A stretch of 64,000 bases of DNA from Strigops habroptila (taxonomy: Eukaryota > Chordata > Aves > Psittaciformes > Psittacidae), in NCBI RefSeq assembly GCF_004027225.2, contig NC_044277.2, forward strand, positions 35,620,812 through 35,684,811, given 5' to 3'. The notes beneath the pieces were generated by a model. That model searched no databases and had not been told where the DNA came from. It worked only from the letters and a program-made list of their open reading frames with translations. A program made the position numbers and the translations under genes. Positions 47,201-57,300 of this stretch are shown piece after piece. Positions within the stretch are counted from its first letter, which is position 1; each line of letters opens with the position of its first letter.

Positions 47201-49050
47201 TTTCTTTTTCTTGTAGTAGACTGCAGCTAGGACTGTCCTACAACATAATTTAATCACAGCATGACTGGGGGCCTCCACTCTCTAAACCTGAGCATTATAA
47301 AAGAATCTCTCTTCAGCAAACTGGACACTCATAAAAATTGTGCTGTGCTTTTTGCTGGGCCATCCTGTAAAACACTGGCTTCATCAGCATTAAGGCAGGG
47401 AAAGAAACTGGTTTTGCTTTCTGGACCTAAGCTGCTCATTCTTTGGGACCTTAACACCAGACACTTTAATTTAACAGTCCCTATCACAGAACAAAATAAA
47501 TCCAACACTGTATGTCTGCACTTCTCACCTTGCTCTAGCATCTATCAGCCCAGGGTGAGATCCTAAGCGAGTAAGTAGTCATTTTCTTTTGTGCAAACCT
47601 GCTTCTTCTGGTGCACACTTTGCTCCTTTCTTTTGTTCTTATTACAATACTTGTGTTGTCATCATCATTGCACTCTTCCATTCGTTCACCCCTAGTAATA
47701 CTAAAAATGAAACTGTAGTTAACGAAGTCCCACCATGAACTGGACTTCGATTCCCTGAGGATTTAAAATGAATCATTTTGTGTCTTGCTAATTTTCTTCA
47801 GCCGTTTGGGTATGGTAGGGTGCATTTCCAAGCCTCTTTCCCCATCATCTCTGCAGCTGTGGGGATTAGGATGTTTGGTTTTTTTAATGAAAATTCAGGC
47901 TTTTTAGAACTGCTTCCCTTACAAAGCAGGGCATTGTGAAAGCAAGCATCAGAAAAACAAAACAAAACCCCTCAAACCCTGTAAACAGATTAAAACAGAT
48001 TTCTGCCTTTCTTCTTACTTAGCTAATTCACTTGTTTCCTCACTGGCCTCTGTTTTATTCTGGTGATCATTCTGCTGTTTCATGCTACCTTTTCCTGTTT
48101 CCCTGGCTTGGTGGTTTTGTAAAAAGCATTCAGGGACTTCCACATTTTGGGGGTTTTGGTTTTGTTTGTTTTGTTGGGGGTTTTTTTTGGCCTGCTGTGC
48201 TAACCATAACCATGATTCTTGTATAAACTAAAATGTGGATATCAGGAACCTCCTTTATTCAGTGTTTGGAAGCGTTGGTATCTCCCCCTGCTAGGGTCCT
48301 GGTGGCTGCTTGTGCAACCCACCAGTGCCAATAGAAAGGACTCCTGCCTCGTGCTGCTCCTAGTCCAGATATCTTTGTAGTTACTGATCTGGCCTTATTC
48401 CCCAAGTTGCTGTCTAGTGGTTTATGACTGTTTAAATGTTATGAAGTTTCTAAGGAGGCACTTTTTTGTGGTCTAATCTTGCAGTTCTGATGAAAAGGGG
48501 AAACTCCCGCCCTGGTTGTCTGATGGATAAAGGGTGCTTTCCTCTTCTGCTGGGCCTCTGAACCCCCGAACTCTGGCTTGACTTGAGGCTCGGCCTCCAT
48601 TTCACTGGTGGTGCCTCCATCACCTGCGCGAAGGACCAAAAGGAAGGTGGCACTGGCTGATTTCCCACATAGGCAGACGCTTGCAGCAACACCTTCCCCT
48701 GGTGTGCTTTCACTTTGGGTTTCCAATTCAGCCTTTGGAGGCCTAATGTGTCTTTTGCCTTTTATTTTACCAGGCCCTTTAATTGGCTGCCTGGCTATGC
48801 AGATCTGCTGTATGAGAAGAAACTCCACTTTTACTGCACCTCAGGTCTTAGCACTTCTTTTGGCTGCTGTGGTCCACACTCACTCCTGTTACAATTTACG
48901 TGGTCCTGTCTCAAGCACAGAATGTGTAGGCCCAGCCCTTGGCAATGCTGTTAAGCGTGGTTATATGGCTGTTCCCTCCCAGCCAGCAGCTGATACTGTC
49001 CACTTAAAGAAGGTATTTCATAATTCTTTTTTTCTTTCTTTTTTTTTTTC
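41300..49050. other. Intergenic DNA downstream of ARMC1
   Basis: I see no supported gene. There is one CR1 3' end (about 44060-44155, plus) and simple A/T-rich tracts. Open frames reach 157 residues (48608-49081, plus) and 129 residues (48439-48828, minus), overlapping each other on opposite strands; neither resembles a known protein. In human the region beyond ARMC1 toward CYP7B1 is gene-poor, and this fits. Confidence 0.6.
44060..44155 (+). repeat. CR1 LINE 3' end (plus orientation)
   Basis: Ends with the CR1 signature 'gatgattcttgaggtccc', 'ttccaacctggtattctatg' and 'agtctatga', the 8-bp terminal repeat in sense orientation. Confidence 0.85.
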
Positions 49051-49051
49051 C

Positions 49052-49850
49052 ATAGCATACCAGGTTGGAAGGGAAATCTAGGATCATCTGGTCCAATGTT
49101 TCTAGGCAATCATGACTTAGAGGGACACCCTGTCCCAGCACCCTGTCCAGCCAAAGCTTAAAAGTGTTAAAAGTGTCCACAGTTGGGGAGTCCATCACTT
49201 CCCTGGGAGATGATTCCAGTGGCTGTTCTCATTGTTAAAAATTTTCCTCTTGTGTCCAGTCAGACTCTTCCCAGGATTAACTTGTACCCATTACCCCTTG
49301 TCTTTTCCATGGGACTCCTTGTAAAAAGGAAGTCTCTGTCTTGTTTGTAGCCACCCTTTAAATACTGGAACATGGTGATAAGGTGTCCCCTGACCCTTCT
49401 CTTCTCCAGGCCAAACAAGCCCAGCTGTCTCAGCCTTTCACATGGCAGGCTTCCTGGACCTCTGATCATCCTCGTGGCCCTTTTCTGGACCCTTTCCAGC
49501 ATGTCCACATCTATTTTATATAGTGGGGACCAAAACTGAACACAGTATTCCAGGTGTGGCTGACAAGTGCTGAGTAGAGTGGGATAATGACATCTTTGCC
49601 TTTGCTGATGATACCCTTGTTGATGTAACCCCACATCCTGTTGGCTTTCTTTGCCACAGCAGCACACTGTTCACTCGTATTGAGCTTGTGGTGCACCAGG
49701 ACCCCCAGGGCCCTTTCCATAGAGCTGCGCCCCAGCTGCATAGATCCCAGCCTGTGCTGCAGTCCTGGATTGTGTTTTCCCAGACGCAAGACCTTACACT
49801 TGTCCTTGTTGAACTGTCCTTGCTGAAAACCCATTTGCAAACAAAGCACG
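49052..49850 (-). mobile_element. CR1 LINE fragment, 0.8 kb, with ORF2 C-terminal remnant
   Basis: The left end is the complement of a CR1 3' UTR ('ataccaggttggaagggaaa', 'agagggacaccctgtcccag'). On the minus strand, two shifted frames carry the CR1 reverse-transcriptase C-terminal region: one has KCKVLRLGKHNPG and LGVLVHHKLN, the other has QKRATRMIRG, RLRQLGLFGLEKRR and an RGNGYKL end. The frameshift between them and the missing 5' half show it is dead. Its 5' limit, at about 49850, abuts a GC-rich segment. Confidence 0.93.
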
Positions 49851-49879
49851 GAGGGACGCTAATTCCTACCAGATTTGCT

Positions 49880-50145
49880 CCTATTGCCATTATTGCCCAG
49901 GTTGGGGCTGGCAGCGCCCGTTGCCGGCCAGAGGCGCCGCTGCGGCGGGAGCGGCGCGGTGCGGGTGCGCGGCGGGGCGGTCGCGCTAGATGGCAGCATG
50001 GACGTGCCGTTGGGAGGGCGGGAGGCGGGCGGGAGGCGGGGGTGGGACGTGGGACCCGTCGGGAAGCTGCCGCCGTCACGGCCATGGGACGTGTTCCCGG
50101 GTGGGGAGCAGCGCAGTGGTGAATCCCCGAATCCAGCGCCTAGGG
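49880..50145. other. Isolated GC/CpG-rich segment
   Basis: About 260 bp of very high GC and CpG in an AT-rich intergenic region. It contains several GC boxes (GGGCGG/GGCGGG around 49970-50040) and three GGACGTG motifs. It is bounded by the 5' end of a dead CR1 on the left and a (TTTA)n repeat on the right. Open frames run through on both strands, as expected from base composition, and none is recognised. It may be an orphan CpG-island promoter, the GC-rich 5' region of an internally deleted CR1, or a captured retrosequence. Confidence 0.6.
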
Positions 50146-50156
50146 TTAGTTTTCCT

Positions 50157-50188
50157 CCTTATTTATTTATTTATTTATTTATTTATAT
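50157..50188. repeat. (TTTA)n microsatellite
   Basis: Seven to eight tandem ATTT units directly after the GC-rich segment. Confidence 0.9.
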
Positions 50189-50589
50189 TTTTAATGCATT
50201 CTTTCACTTTTCTGCTGAATTTTGTGTGGTTGCCAAAAACAAGCAAAAAAAAAGACTATTATACTTTCTTTGTTGTCACACGGATCTCACTGTTTGGTTT
50301 CTTTAACTTTTATCCTTCCTTCTTTTTTTAAATAAAAACTTCCCTGGAAGCAAGTTTCTGTCACTAACTAAAGATCACTGCTTATTTTTTACAATTAATT
50401 GATTCATAACTGCATATACACAGCTATGGACAGTCCTAATGACCCTGAAATGGAATTGATAGTGGAGATTGTATATCCATGTGTAAATATCTGCATATCT
50501 ATGCTCAAAGTACCACCTGCTTGAGTGACAGAAGTCCTAATCTACCTGACAGCAATGCAAGTACAAGTTAGCTTAATGTTAGTTTTAGC

Positions 50590-51660
50590 ATAGAACCATA
50601 GAATGGTTTGGGTTGGAAGGGACCTTAAAAATCAACTGGTTCCAAACCCCCTGTCATGGGCAGGGACACCTTCCACTAGGTTGTTCCAAACACCATCCAA
50701 CCTGGCCTTGAACACTGCCAGGCAGGGGGCATCCACAGCTTCTCTGGGCAACCTGTTCCAGTGTCTCTCTACCCTCATAGTAAATTGTTGCTGCGTTGCT
50801 TCAGCCAAGACTTGCAGAACTAAGCCAACCCCTGGCTTAGGGCTAGAAGATCACAGACACCAATATGGAGGATGACCAAATAGCGTTTTATTAAACAACA
50901 GCAGGCATTATATGCCTTTCGGCCACACGGAAGTACCTGTGCTGACCCAATCAGAAGGCAGGTTAACAATTTTTACCTTTTATGGTATTGCCGAGCCTCG
51001 CCCCGCAATTCCCTTCTCCATGCTATGGGGCTTGTGAGAGTATCCAGGGAGGGGCTCTCTCTTTCCGTACATCGCGATATCTTCCGGCCGCCAGACCTTA
51101 ACTACCTACATAAATAATTTCTTCCTAATATCTAATCTAAATCTACCCTTTTATAGTTTAAAGCCATTCCCCCTTCTCCTGTCACTATACGCCCTTGTAA
51201 AAAGTCCATCTCCAGATTTCTTGTAGGCCCCCTTCGGGTACTGGAAGGCCACAATGATGACTCCGTGGAGCCTTCTCTTCTCCAGGGTGAACAAGCCCAG
51301 CTCTCCCAGCCTGTCTTCGTAGGAGAGGTGCTCCAGCCCTCTGAGCATCTTTGTGGCCCTCGTTTGGACTTACTCAAGCATGTCCACATCCCTCTTGTGC
51401 TGGGGGCCCCCGAGCTGGATGCAATACTCCAGGTGAGGTCTCACAAGAGTAGAGTAGAGGGGAAGAACCACCTCCTTCAACCTGCTGGACATGATCCTTT
51501 TGATACAGCCCAGGATACGTTTGGCTTCCTGGGCTGTAAGCACATATTGCTGGCTCATGTTGAGTTTCTTGTCAATCAACGCCTTCAAGTCCTTCTCCTC
51601 AGAGCAGCTCTCAATCCATTTTATCTTGAATGCAGAGGATCCTGGTGTAATTGAACCCAA
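50590..51660 (-). mobile_element. CR1 LINE (about 0.75 kb) interrupted by a solo LTR
   Basis: Left part (to 50785) is a well-preserved complement CR1 3' end ('gaatggtttgggttggaag' through 'ctctgggcaacctgttccag'). After the LTR it resumes at 51116 with 'aatttcttcctaatatctaa' and runs into the ORF2 C-terminal region. On the minus strand this encodes KDLKALIDKKLNMSQQYVLT, EAKRILGCIKRIMSSRLKEV, LYSTLVRPHLEYC and, in another frame, RRLHGVIIVAFQYPKGAYKK. Frame changes mark it as inactive. Confidence 0.93.
50786..51110 (-). mobile_element. Solo LTR of an endogenous retrovirus, 325 bp
   Basis: The insertion splits a CR1 and is flanked by a perfect 5-bp duplication, TAAAT (50781-50785 and 51111-51115). 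Read on the minus strand it starts TGTAGGTAG and ends GCAGCAACA, the TG...CA ends of an LTR. On that strand it carries an ATAAAAGG TATA-like box and, further on, a TTTAATAAAACG polyadenylation signal, in the expected U3-R order. No internal viral genes remain, so it is a recombination-derived solo LTR. A 5-bp duplication is commonest among ERV class I and III elements and argues against an alpharetrovirus (6 bp). The family is not identified. Confidence 0.85.
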
Positions 51661-54091
51661 AATTTAGCCCAGGGTCTTTGCAAGTAAGTACCCCCTTTTA
51701 AGTGGCTAAGGATTGGTCTGCGTGTGCTCATTCTGATTTTGGGCTGCATTGTGCCTCACCCAGTGCTGGGAGCAGGGAAAGCAGCCTGACTCCTGGTCCT
51801 TCCCAGGGAGAGCTGCTTTCCATGCCAGGATGGAGCTGGCACTACAGGTGCCTCCCTGCTGCGGCTGTGGGGCTGGTCCAGGGGTGGGTGGAAGGGCTAG
51901 TGGGGTGAAAGCGACGTAAGGGCCTGCACCCTTTAACCATGCTAGTATAAGTAAAATTAGGTCCCAGGTTAATGTAGCCAGAATTTGAGATCCAAGTTGC
52001 TTATTTAGAAGGTGCTGCCCTTTCACTCCCTTGGGCTTAGCCTCTGAAAAACAGAGGAATTAGTTGTGAAATTGGAGGAGACTAACGCCACTGTTACTGA
52101 CACAATCAGTGTAGAAGAGGTCAAAAACCGTATTTTAATTTAGAACCCAAAATAGATGCACTGATCTTTTTCTCATTGTCATGTATGCATTTTATTCCAT
52201 AAGACGGCAAGTGGATATTTGGAAACAAATATTTCTTCCTGTTCTAGGCCCTGTTTGAAAGGGTTTACTGGAAGATCAGTTGACATGGTGGATGTGGATG
52301 CATGCATGTGTAGGAGAGATAAATGCTGTGGGTATTAGTTCAAAGACCTCTTGTTAGCTGGACTTTCCTGAATAGTTAACAGTCTGTTTGTAGACTTCCG
52401 CCCACCCACACCAGTGCATATTCAACAACCATATCCTATGCAATATATATAAAAGTTAAATTTCATCAAACTGCTACAGCAGTAAATGCTTCAGTATTCT
52501 AGCAGCATGTAGCACACAGGACACATGATTATGATTAGTGTTATTTCCCTCATGGGGCTTTTCCAACAGACGTCAGCTTGGTGTATGGGCAGAGCGAGAA
52601 GACCAACCTACAGTAATTTTAGGAATTCCTTTGTCTTATGCTGCTGTCTGGCCTGGTGTCAGACATGCTGACTCCGGTTGCGAGAGCAACTGGAGAAGTT
52701 GGTGTAAAGTCTGCTGATGCTTGTAATGGGGTTAAATTCCCTTCTCAGGTCTCTAGGCACTTCCCTGGAAAGCGTCTGACATGCATTACGAGAATGGACT
52801 GCTTGAAACTAGGAACCTCATCACTGAAATAAAAAATAGGGATAGAATAATGCCATGTAAAAGTGGATGATGATAGCAATATTCCATAGAGAGAGAAGCG
52901 ATAAATGGAACTTGTGGGTGTTACTGACTATGCTACCAAATATTTTGATACCAATTAAAGTGTAGTGCCACTAGAGATGTTTTCATCACAATATGAGACA
53001 GAAGTACAAATACTGACTCAGAGAATGACAGTGGGGATATGAGCTTGTGCCACAACAGATGTATAACAGCAGAGAGGCATGTATAGCAGAGTGATTCAGA
53101 AAAAGCAGGCACAGGATTGCATCTTATGGAGATGACAGAAGTTGAGGTTTCTTCTGTGGGGACAGAAAAGAGATCTTCTCCCAGCAGTCAGGCAGAAAAG
53201 AGAATTAAATCTAAGCCTTTAGAAGTGTCCCAAGTGGCAAGGACTGTCGGCAAGTCTAGATGCTTGCGATCCAGTGACTTAGGTTGAGTTTCACAGTGCG
53301 ATGCTTGTTTTATTTGTATTTTTTTTCATAGTAAGTCAAACATAGTCATTATATGAAAACCTCCAAGATGTCTTACCCAAAGAAATACACTCTTGGGTAT
53401 TTTGTTCAAAATGAGATTTGCAGGCTCAAGACTTGGAAAGTCTCCTGTGTCTTATGTTCATATTGTACAGACATCACCAAAAGGAAATTTAAGGTGTCTG
53501 AATTAAATTTGTCTTCAATGGATAGGTAAAGGAAGAAATAGTTCACATTAGCCTTTATGCTGTCCTCTTCACAGTGTACCTCTAACAGTTCAATGCATAA
53601 AGACTTTTAGTTCTTCATTTATGCCTATTGCTGTCTTACTAATAAGATGGAAAAGCAACAGTGGGAACTGAAAACAGGAACAAACTATTAAACACAAGCA
53701 TTCAGTGAATCCTGAAGCAAAACGAGCATTTCTTTATTAATATTTTAGCAAAACTGGATTCTTTCCCCAAATAAAACAATGCTATAAAATATCACAGATT
53801 CAACATCTGCTGGATCTTCATTAGTTTAAGTGTTATGGTTCAATTTAATGAAATTTTAGCAGCAACACTTAAAACTGAAGTGCAGAGAATGCTTTTTCTA
53901 CAGGTAACAACATGTTTGGGCAACAGAAACTTGGGCCTGTTTGCTGATGGTCTTTGTAGTACTACTTTAGGAATAACTCTTACTGCTGCTTCTCTCTCTA
54001 GGCAGAAAAGTGCGTTGTTGTGAGCAGTAATTTTTGGTTGGTGAGCCCAGGGCTCTGTTCCCTTCTGTACTTGTGTGACTTGGGGAAGTCA
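51661..54091. other. Intergenic DNA, no recognised features
   Basis: The stretch from 51.66 to 52.05 kb is moderately GC-rich with short open frames on both strands, none recognised. The rest is ordinary AT-rich sequence. Confidence 0.6.
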
Positions 54092-54390
54092 TAGATTCGT
54101 AAGATCATAGAATGGTTTGGGTTGGAAGGGACCCTAAAGCTCATCTAGTTCCAGCCCCACTGCCATGGGCAGGGACACCTTCCACTAGACAAGGTTGCTC
54201 GAAGCCCCATCCAGCCTGGCCTTGAACGCTGCCAGGGATGGGACAGCCACAGCTTCTCTGGGCAGCCTGTGCCAGTGTCTCACCACCCTCACAGTAAAGA
54301 ATTTCTTCCTAATGTCTAATCTAAATCTGTCCTGCTGGCTATTACTTCAGCCCTATCACTACATGTCCTTGTAAAAAGTCCCTTATCAAA
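54092..54390 (-). repeat. CR1 LINE fragment, well preserved
   Basis: Nearly consensus complement CR1 3' region: 'agatcatagaatggtttggg', 'ccatgggcagggacacctt', 'ccactagacaaggttgct', 'acagtaaagaatttcttcct' and 'cactacatgtccttgtaaaa'. Low divergence suggests a younger CR1 subfamily. Confidence 0.95.
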
Positions 54391-57300
54391 CCTTTCATGC
54401 TTCAGCTCCCTCTCTGGGCAAGCAAAGGCATCATATTTTCCTCTTGGATGTGGAGGTTAATGTCACTGTCCGAGACTGGGTGTAGCTGCAGTGGGAATTG
54501 GGTGGCTTGGTGGATCCTAATGTATGCACACCAAAGAGGGAAACGTTAGTAGGCAGGCAGAACCCTTGCAGCGGTATGCCCACTGAGACCACACATGATA
54601 AAATGCACACATACTTGTACAGCTACACAGAATCTGTATAAATTCCTCAGACTTGGGTCTCAGAACTCATTAAAAGTTAATCTACAACTTTTTTGTTTGT
54701 TTGTTTGTTTCCTGCTCAAATTCCCTGTAACTGGATCAGACCAGCCTTAATCTTCTTGCCAATTGACCCTAGAGATGATTAGAGACTCTAGAGACTTTTA
54801 GAGAGCAGTCTCTTCAAGAGACTGAAACACTAGAGAATGCTTTTATAGGAAATATCCCTTCATTTATTACCCTAAATAGCTACCTAGTGTCTAACAGCGT
54901 CAAGCAAGTGTTGTTCTTTGCACTGAGGAACACAAATTCCACTGGGATGACTGTGTACCATTATGAGGAGACAAAAAGGAGGATGATCATATAGCTCTTC
55001 AGGTCAGTCAAACATGTAAAAGCTTCTCCCTCCTTTTTTACCACTGGTTTCTTCCTAGCACCAGAAGTTCCAGAAATAGCGGTTTTAAGGAAGTTTTGTG
55101 AATTGAGGTAAAACAGATGGGCTGGGATGTGTAAAAGTCTAACCAAACAAAGGTGTCAGGGGAGGGCAGGGAGAGAGGAGGACAAGTAGCACCACTGGCT
55201 TGTTGAAGATGGCAAAGTCAGTGGATTGGGATACCTCAAACAATTCCAAAAATGCCAGGATGAGGCAAATCCCAGTGTTATTAAGTTCAGGAAGATTTTG
55301 CTAACCTAATATACAGGCAGTTTCAACGGGGAGAAATGGGGGTCATAGTTGTAGACAGTTCTGTCCACGACTTAATTGCACTGGCAACTATTTTGCCATG
55401 TTTTCCTCTTACTTAGAGTACCCTGTGAAGTTCAAGGGTGCTACCTATGGAGCATCAAAGTAAATACAGGGGAAAGAACATCAAACATTGCTGAAAATAG
55501 GTACAGGAAGTTCAACCTTATTGAGCTGTGCAGCTCAATAAAGAAACATAAAGAAAAGTCAAAAAGCAAAAAAAGGATGTTGCTTTAGTGAATTTCTATT
55601 CTGTGCACCCCAGTCTGCTTGCAAATCTTCAACCACTAAAACACACAAACAATAACATGTAAAATAATGCAGAATTGAAAGAAACTTGAACCGACCTTGG
55701 CAGCTAGAGGCAAGAAGGTGGCTGAAATACAATTATTACTCCTTTTGCTAATTTTGGGCCTGGATGAAATAAATTATCAGAATATCACAGTTTCATTAAC
55801 CATTTACTGATAAGCTGTCTGACTGCTTGCTTCTCGTTCAGCTGGGAGACAATTTGTTTTTCACTGCCTGACTTGAAGAAATGCTGAAGAGGTGAGTTTA
55901 CTATTTTACATCAATATACCACCAGGAGCCTGAAGACCTTTTTTCTCAATTCCTTCTCTTTTTAGAGTCCTGACAAGTGCTGCTGTGCTGGCTGTGCATG
56001 GCCAGACATCTCAGCATAAAAGCTCATGGGCTCACATAGGGACAGGACTGTAAGAAATGCTTGATACAGAAAGCGACGCTGGGCTGTCAGTAGGTGGTGT
56101 GCCAGCATGAAGTTGAGTACGGCATGACACACAGGAGTGAAGCCTTTAGGTAAAGTACAGAGTAAAAGTGATCCTGCCTATGAGACTGTAGAAACTCTTT
56201 GGTACTCCTTGCAAAAGCAGAAATGGAGTTAATGTCCTGGTTGACAAGGTAGCCCATGAAGGTACGCTGTGCGCACATGCACGTGTGGTTTCCTAGTGCA
56301 GTAATCCAGACCTGCTCTGCACATTAAAGGCTTTCATGCAGCACACGCAGATCTCATAGGCATGCGGTAGAGCGTTAATAGGTAGAGCGTTGGACCACTT
56401 GGTTAAAGAGTCCTCTGTATGTGTCATAATCACATAAGTTAAATTCAGCTTGCTGCTTGTAGAGCTGTCAGCCTGAATGCTCTTGAAATTAAGCTTTCAC
56501 AGTTTGCCATCTGGGTCCTGTATGAAGGCAAAAATGTTTCCCGTCTCTAGTACCACGTATTAAGAGACAAAAATTGAAGTTTTCTATACACCTGCCGAAC
56601 CCACATCTTGGTACCAATTATGGTTGAGAGTTTTCTTGGAAAAACATCTATATAACAAAATGTATCTTTATGATAGATTAATGGATGCCTTTAGTTTAGA
56701 AGTTTCAAGTTATGCATGACTGGAATTGCATGCTTGTCTTCATAACCATAGTTAAAAGTCTTAACCTCTTTACTCAGTTCTTGTTCAGGCAAGAACTCTA
56801 ATCACCTAAGTGGTCTGAAATGCTGGTATCTTCAGTACTGAAGCCTCCAACATTAGGATCATTTGTCACGGAGCTTTAATTCAGGCTGTCTTGGTCCATA
56901 GGGGTGTTAACCTTAAGAAAAAATGTAAGGTGACTTTTGTGAGTTTTTGACAGGAATGGCTTGCACCTGGTAAAGTAACAGCATTTTCCATTTTTTAAAA
57001 GAGATGAGATGATTGGCGTGAGTTTTGTTCAGATTGTAAATGTTCTCCTGCTTTTATTTTGCATTTCCATGTACAGTTGACAGTCTTTAGAAAATCCCTT
57101 TCTCCTTCTGTATTTGTGCAATAATGAACAGGGCTGTGTTTGGCTCAGTTGTGTGACCAGATCTAACTTCATGAGATTGCTGGGATATAAGGTCTCTGCA
57201 CAGCCATCCAATAACTCACTCCTAAGGTATGCATGAAGAAGGCAGCTGCAATGGAGCATGGGATAGCACCATGAATTGCTATTCCTTTCACTAACTAGAT

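Noticed and set aside
49260..50085. Minus-strand frames of 112-189 residues
   Set aside because: They are the CR1 ORF2 remnant and its chance extension into the GC-rich patch, not a host gene.
50140..50152. CCTAGGGTTAG, a single telomere-like TTAGGG-type word (CTAGGGTTAG) beside the GC-rich patch
   Set aside because: Only one unit is present, with no tandem array, so it is not an interstitial telomeric repeat.
51132..51660. Minus- and plus-strand frames of 65-129 residues
   Set aside because: These are the CR1 ORF2 C-terminal remnant and its antisense shadow.
56367..56410. tRNA-like words (GGTAGAGCGTTGGACC) resembling a D-arm
   Set aside because: No acceptor stem, anticodon arm or T-loop (GGTTCGAATCC) could be found around it, so no cloverleaf.
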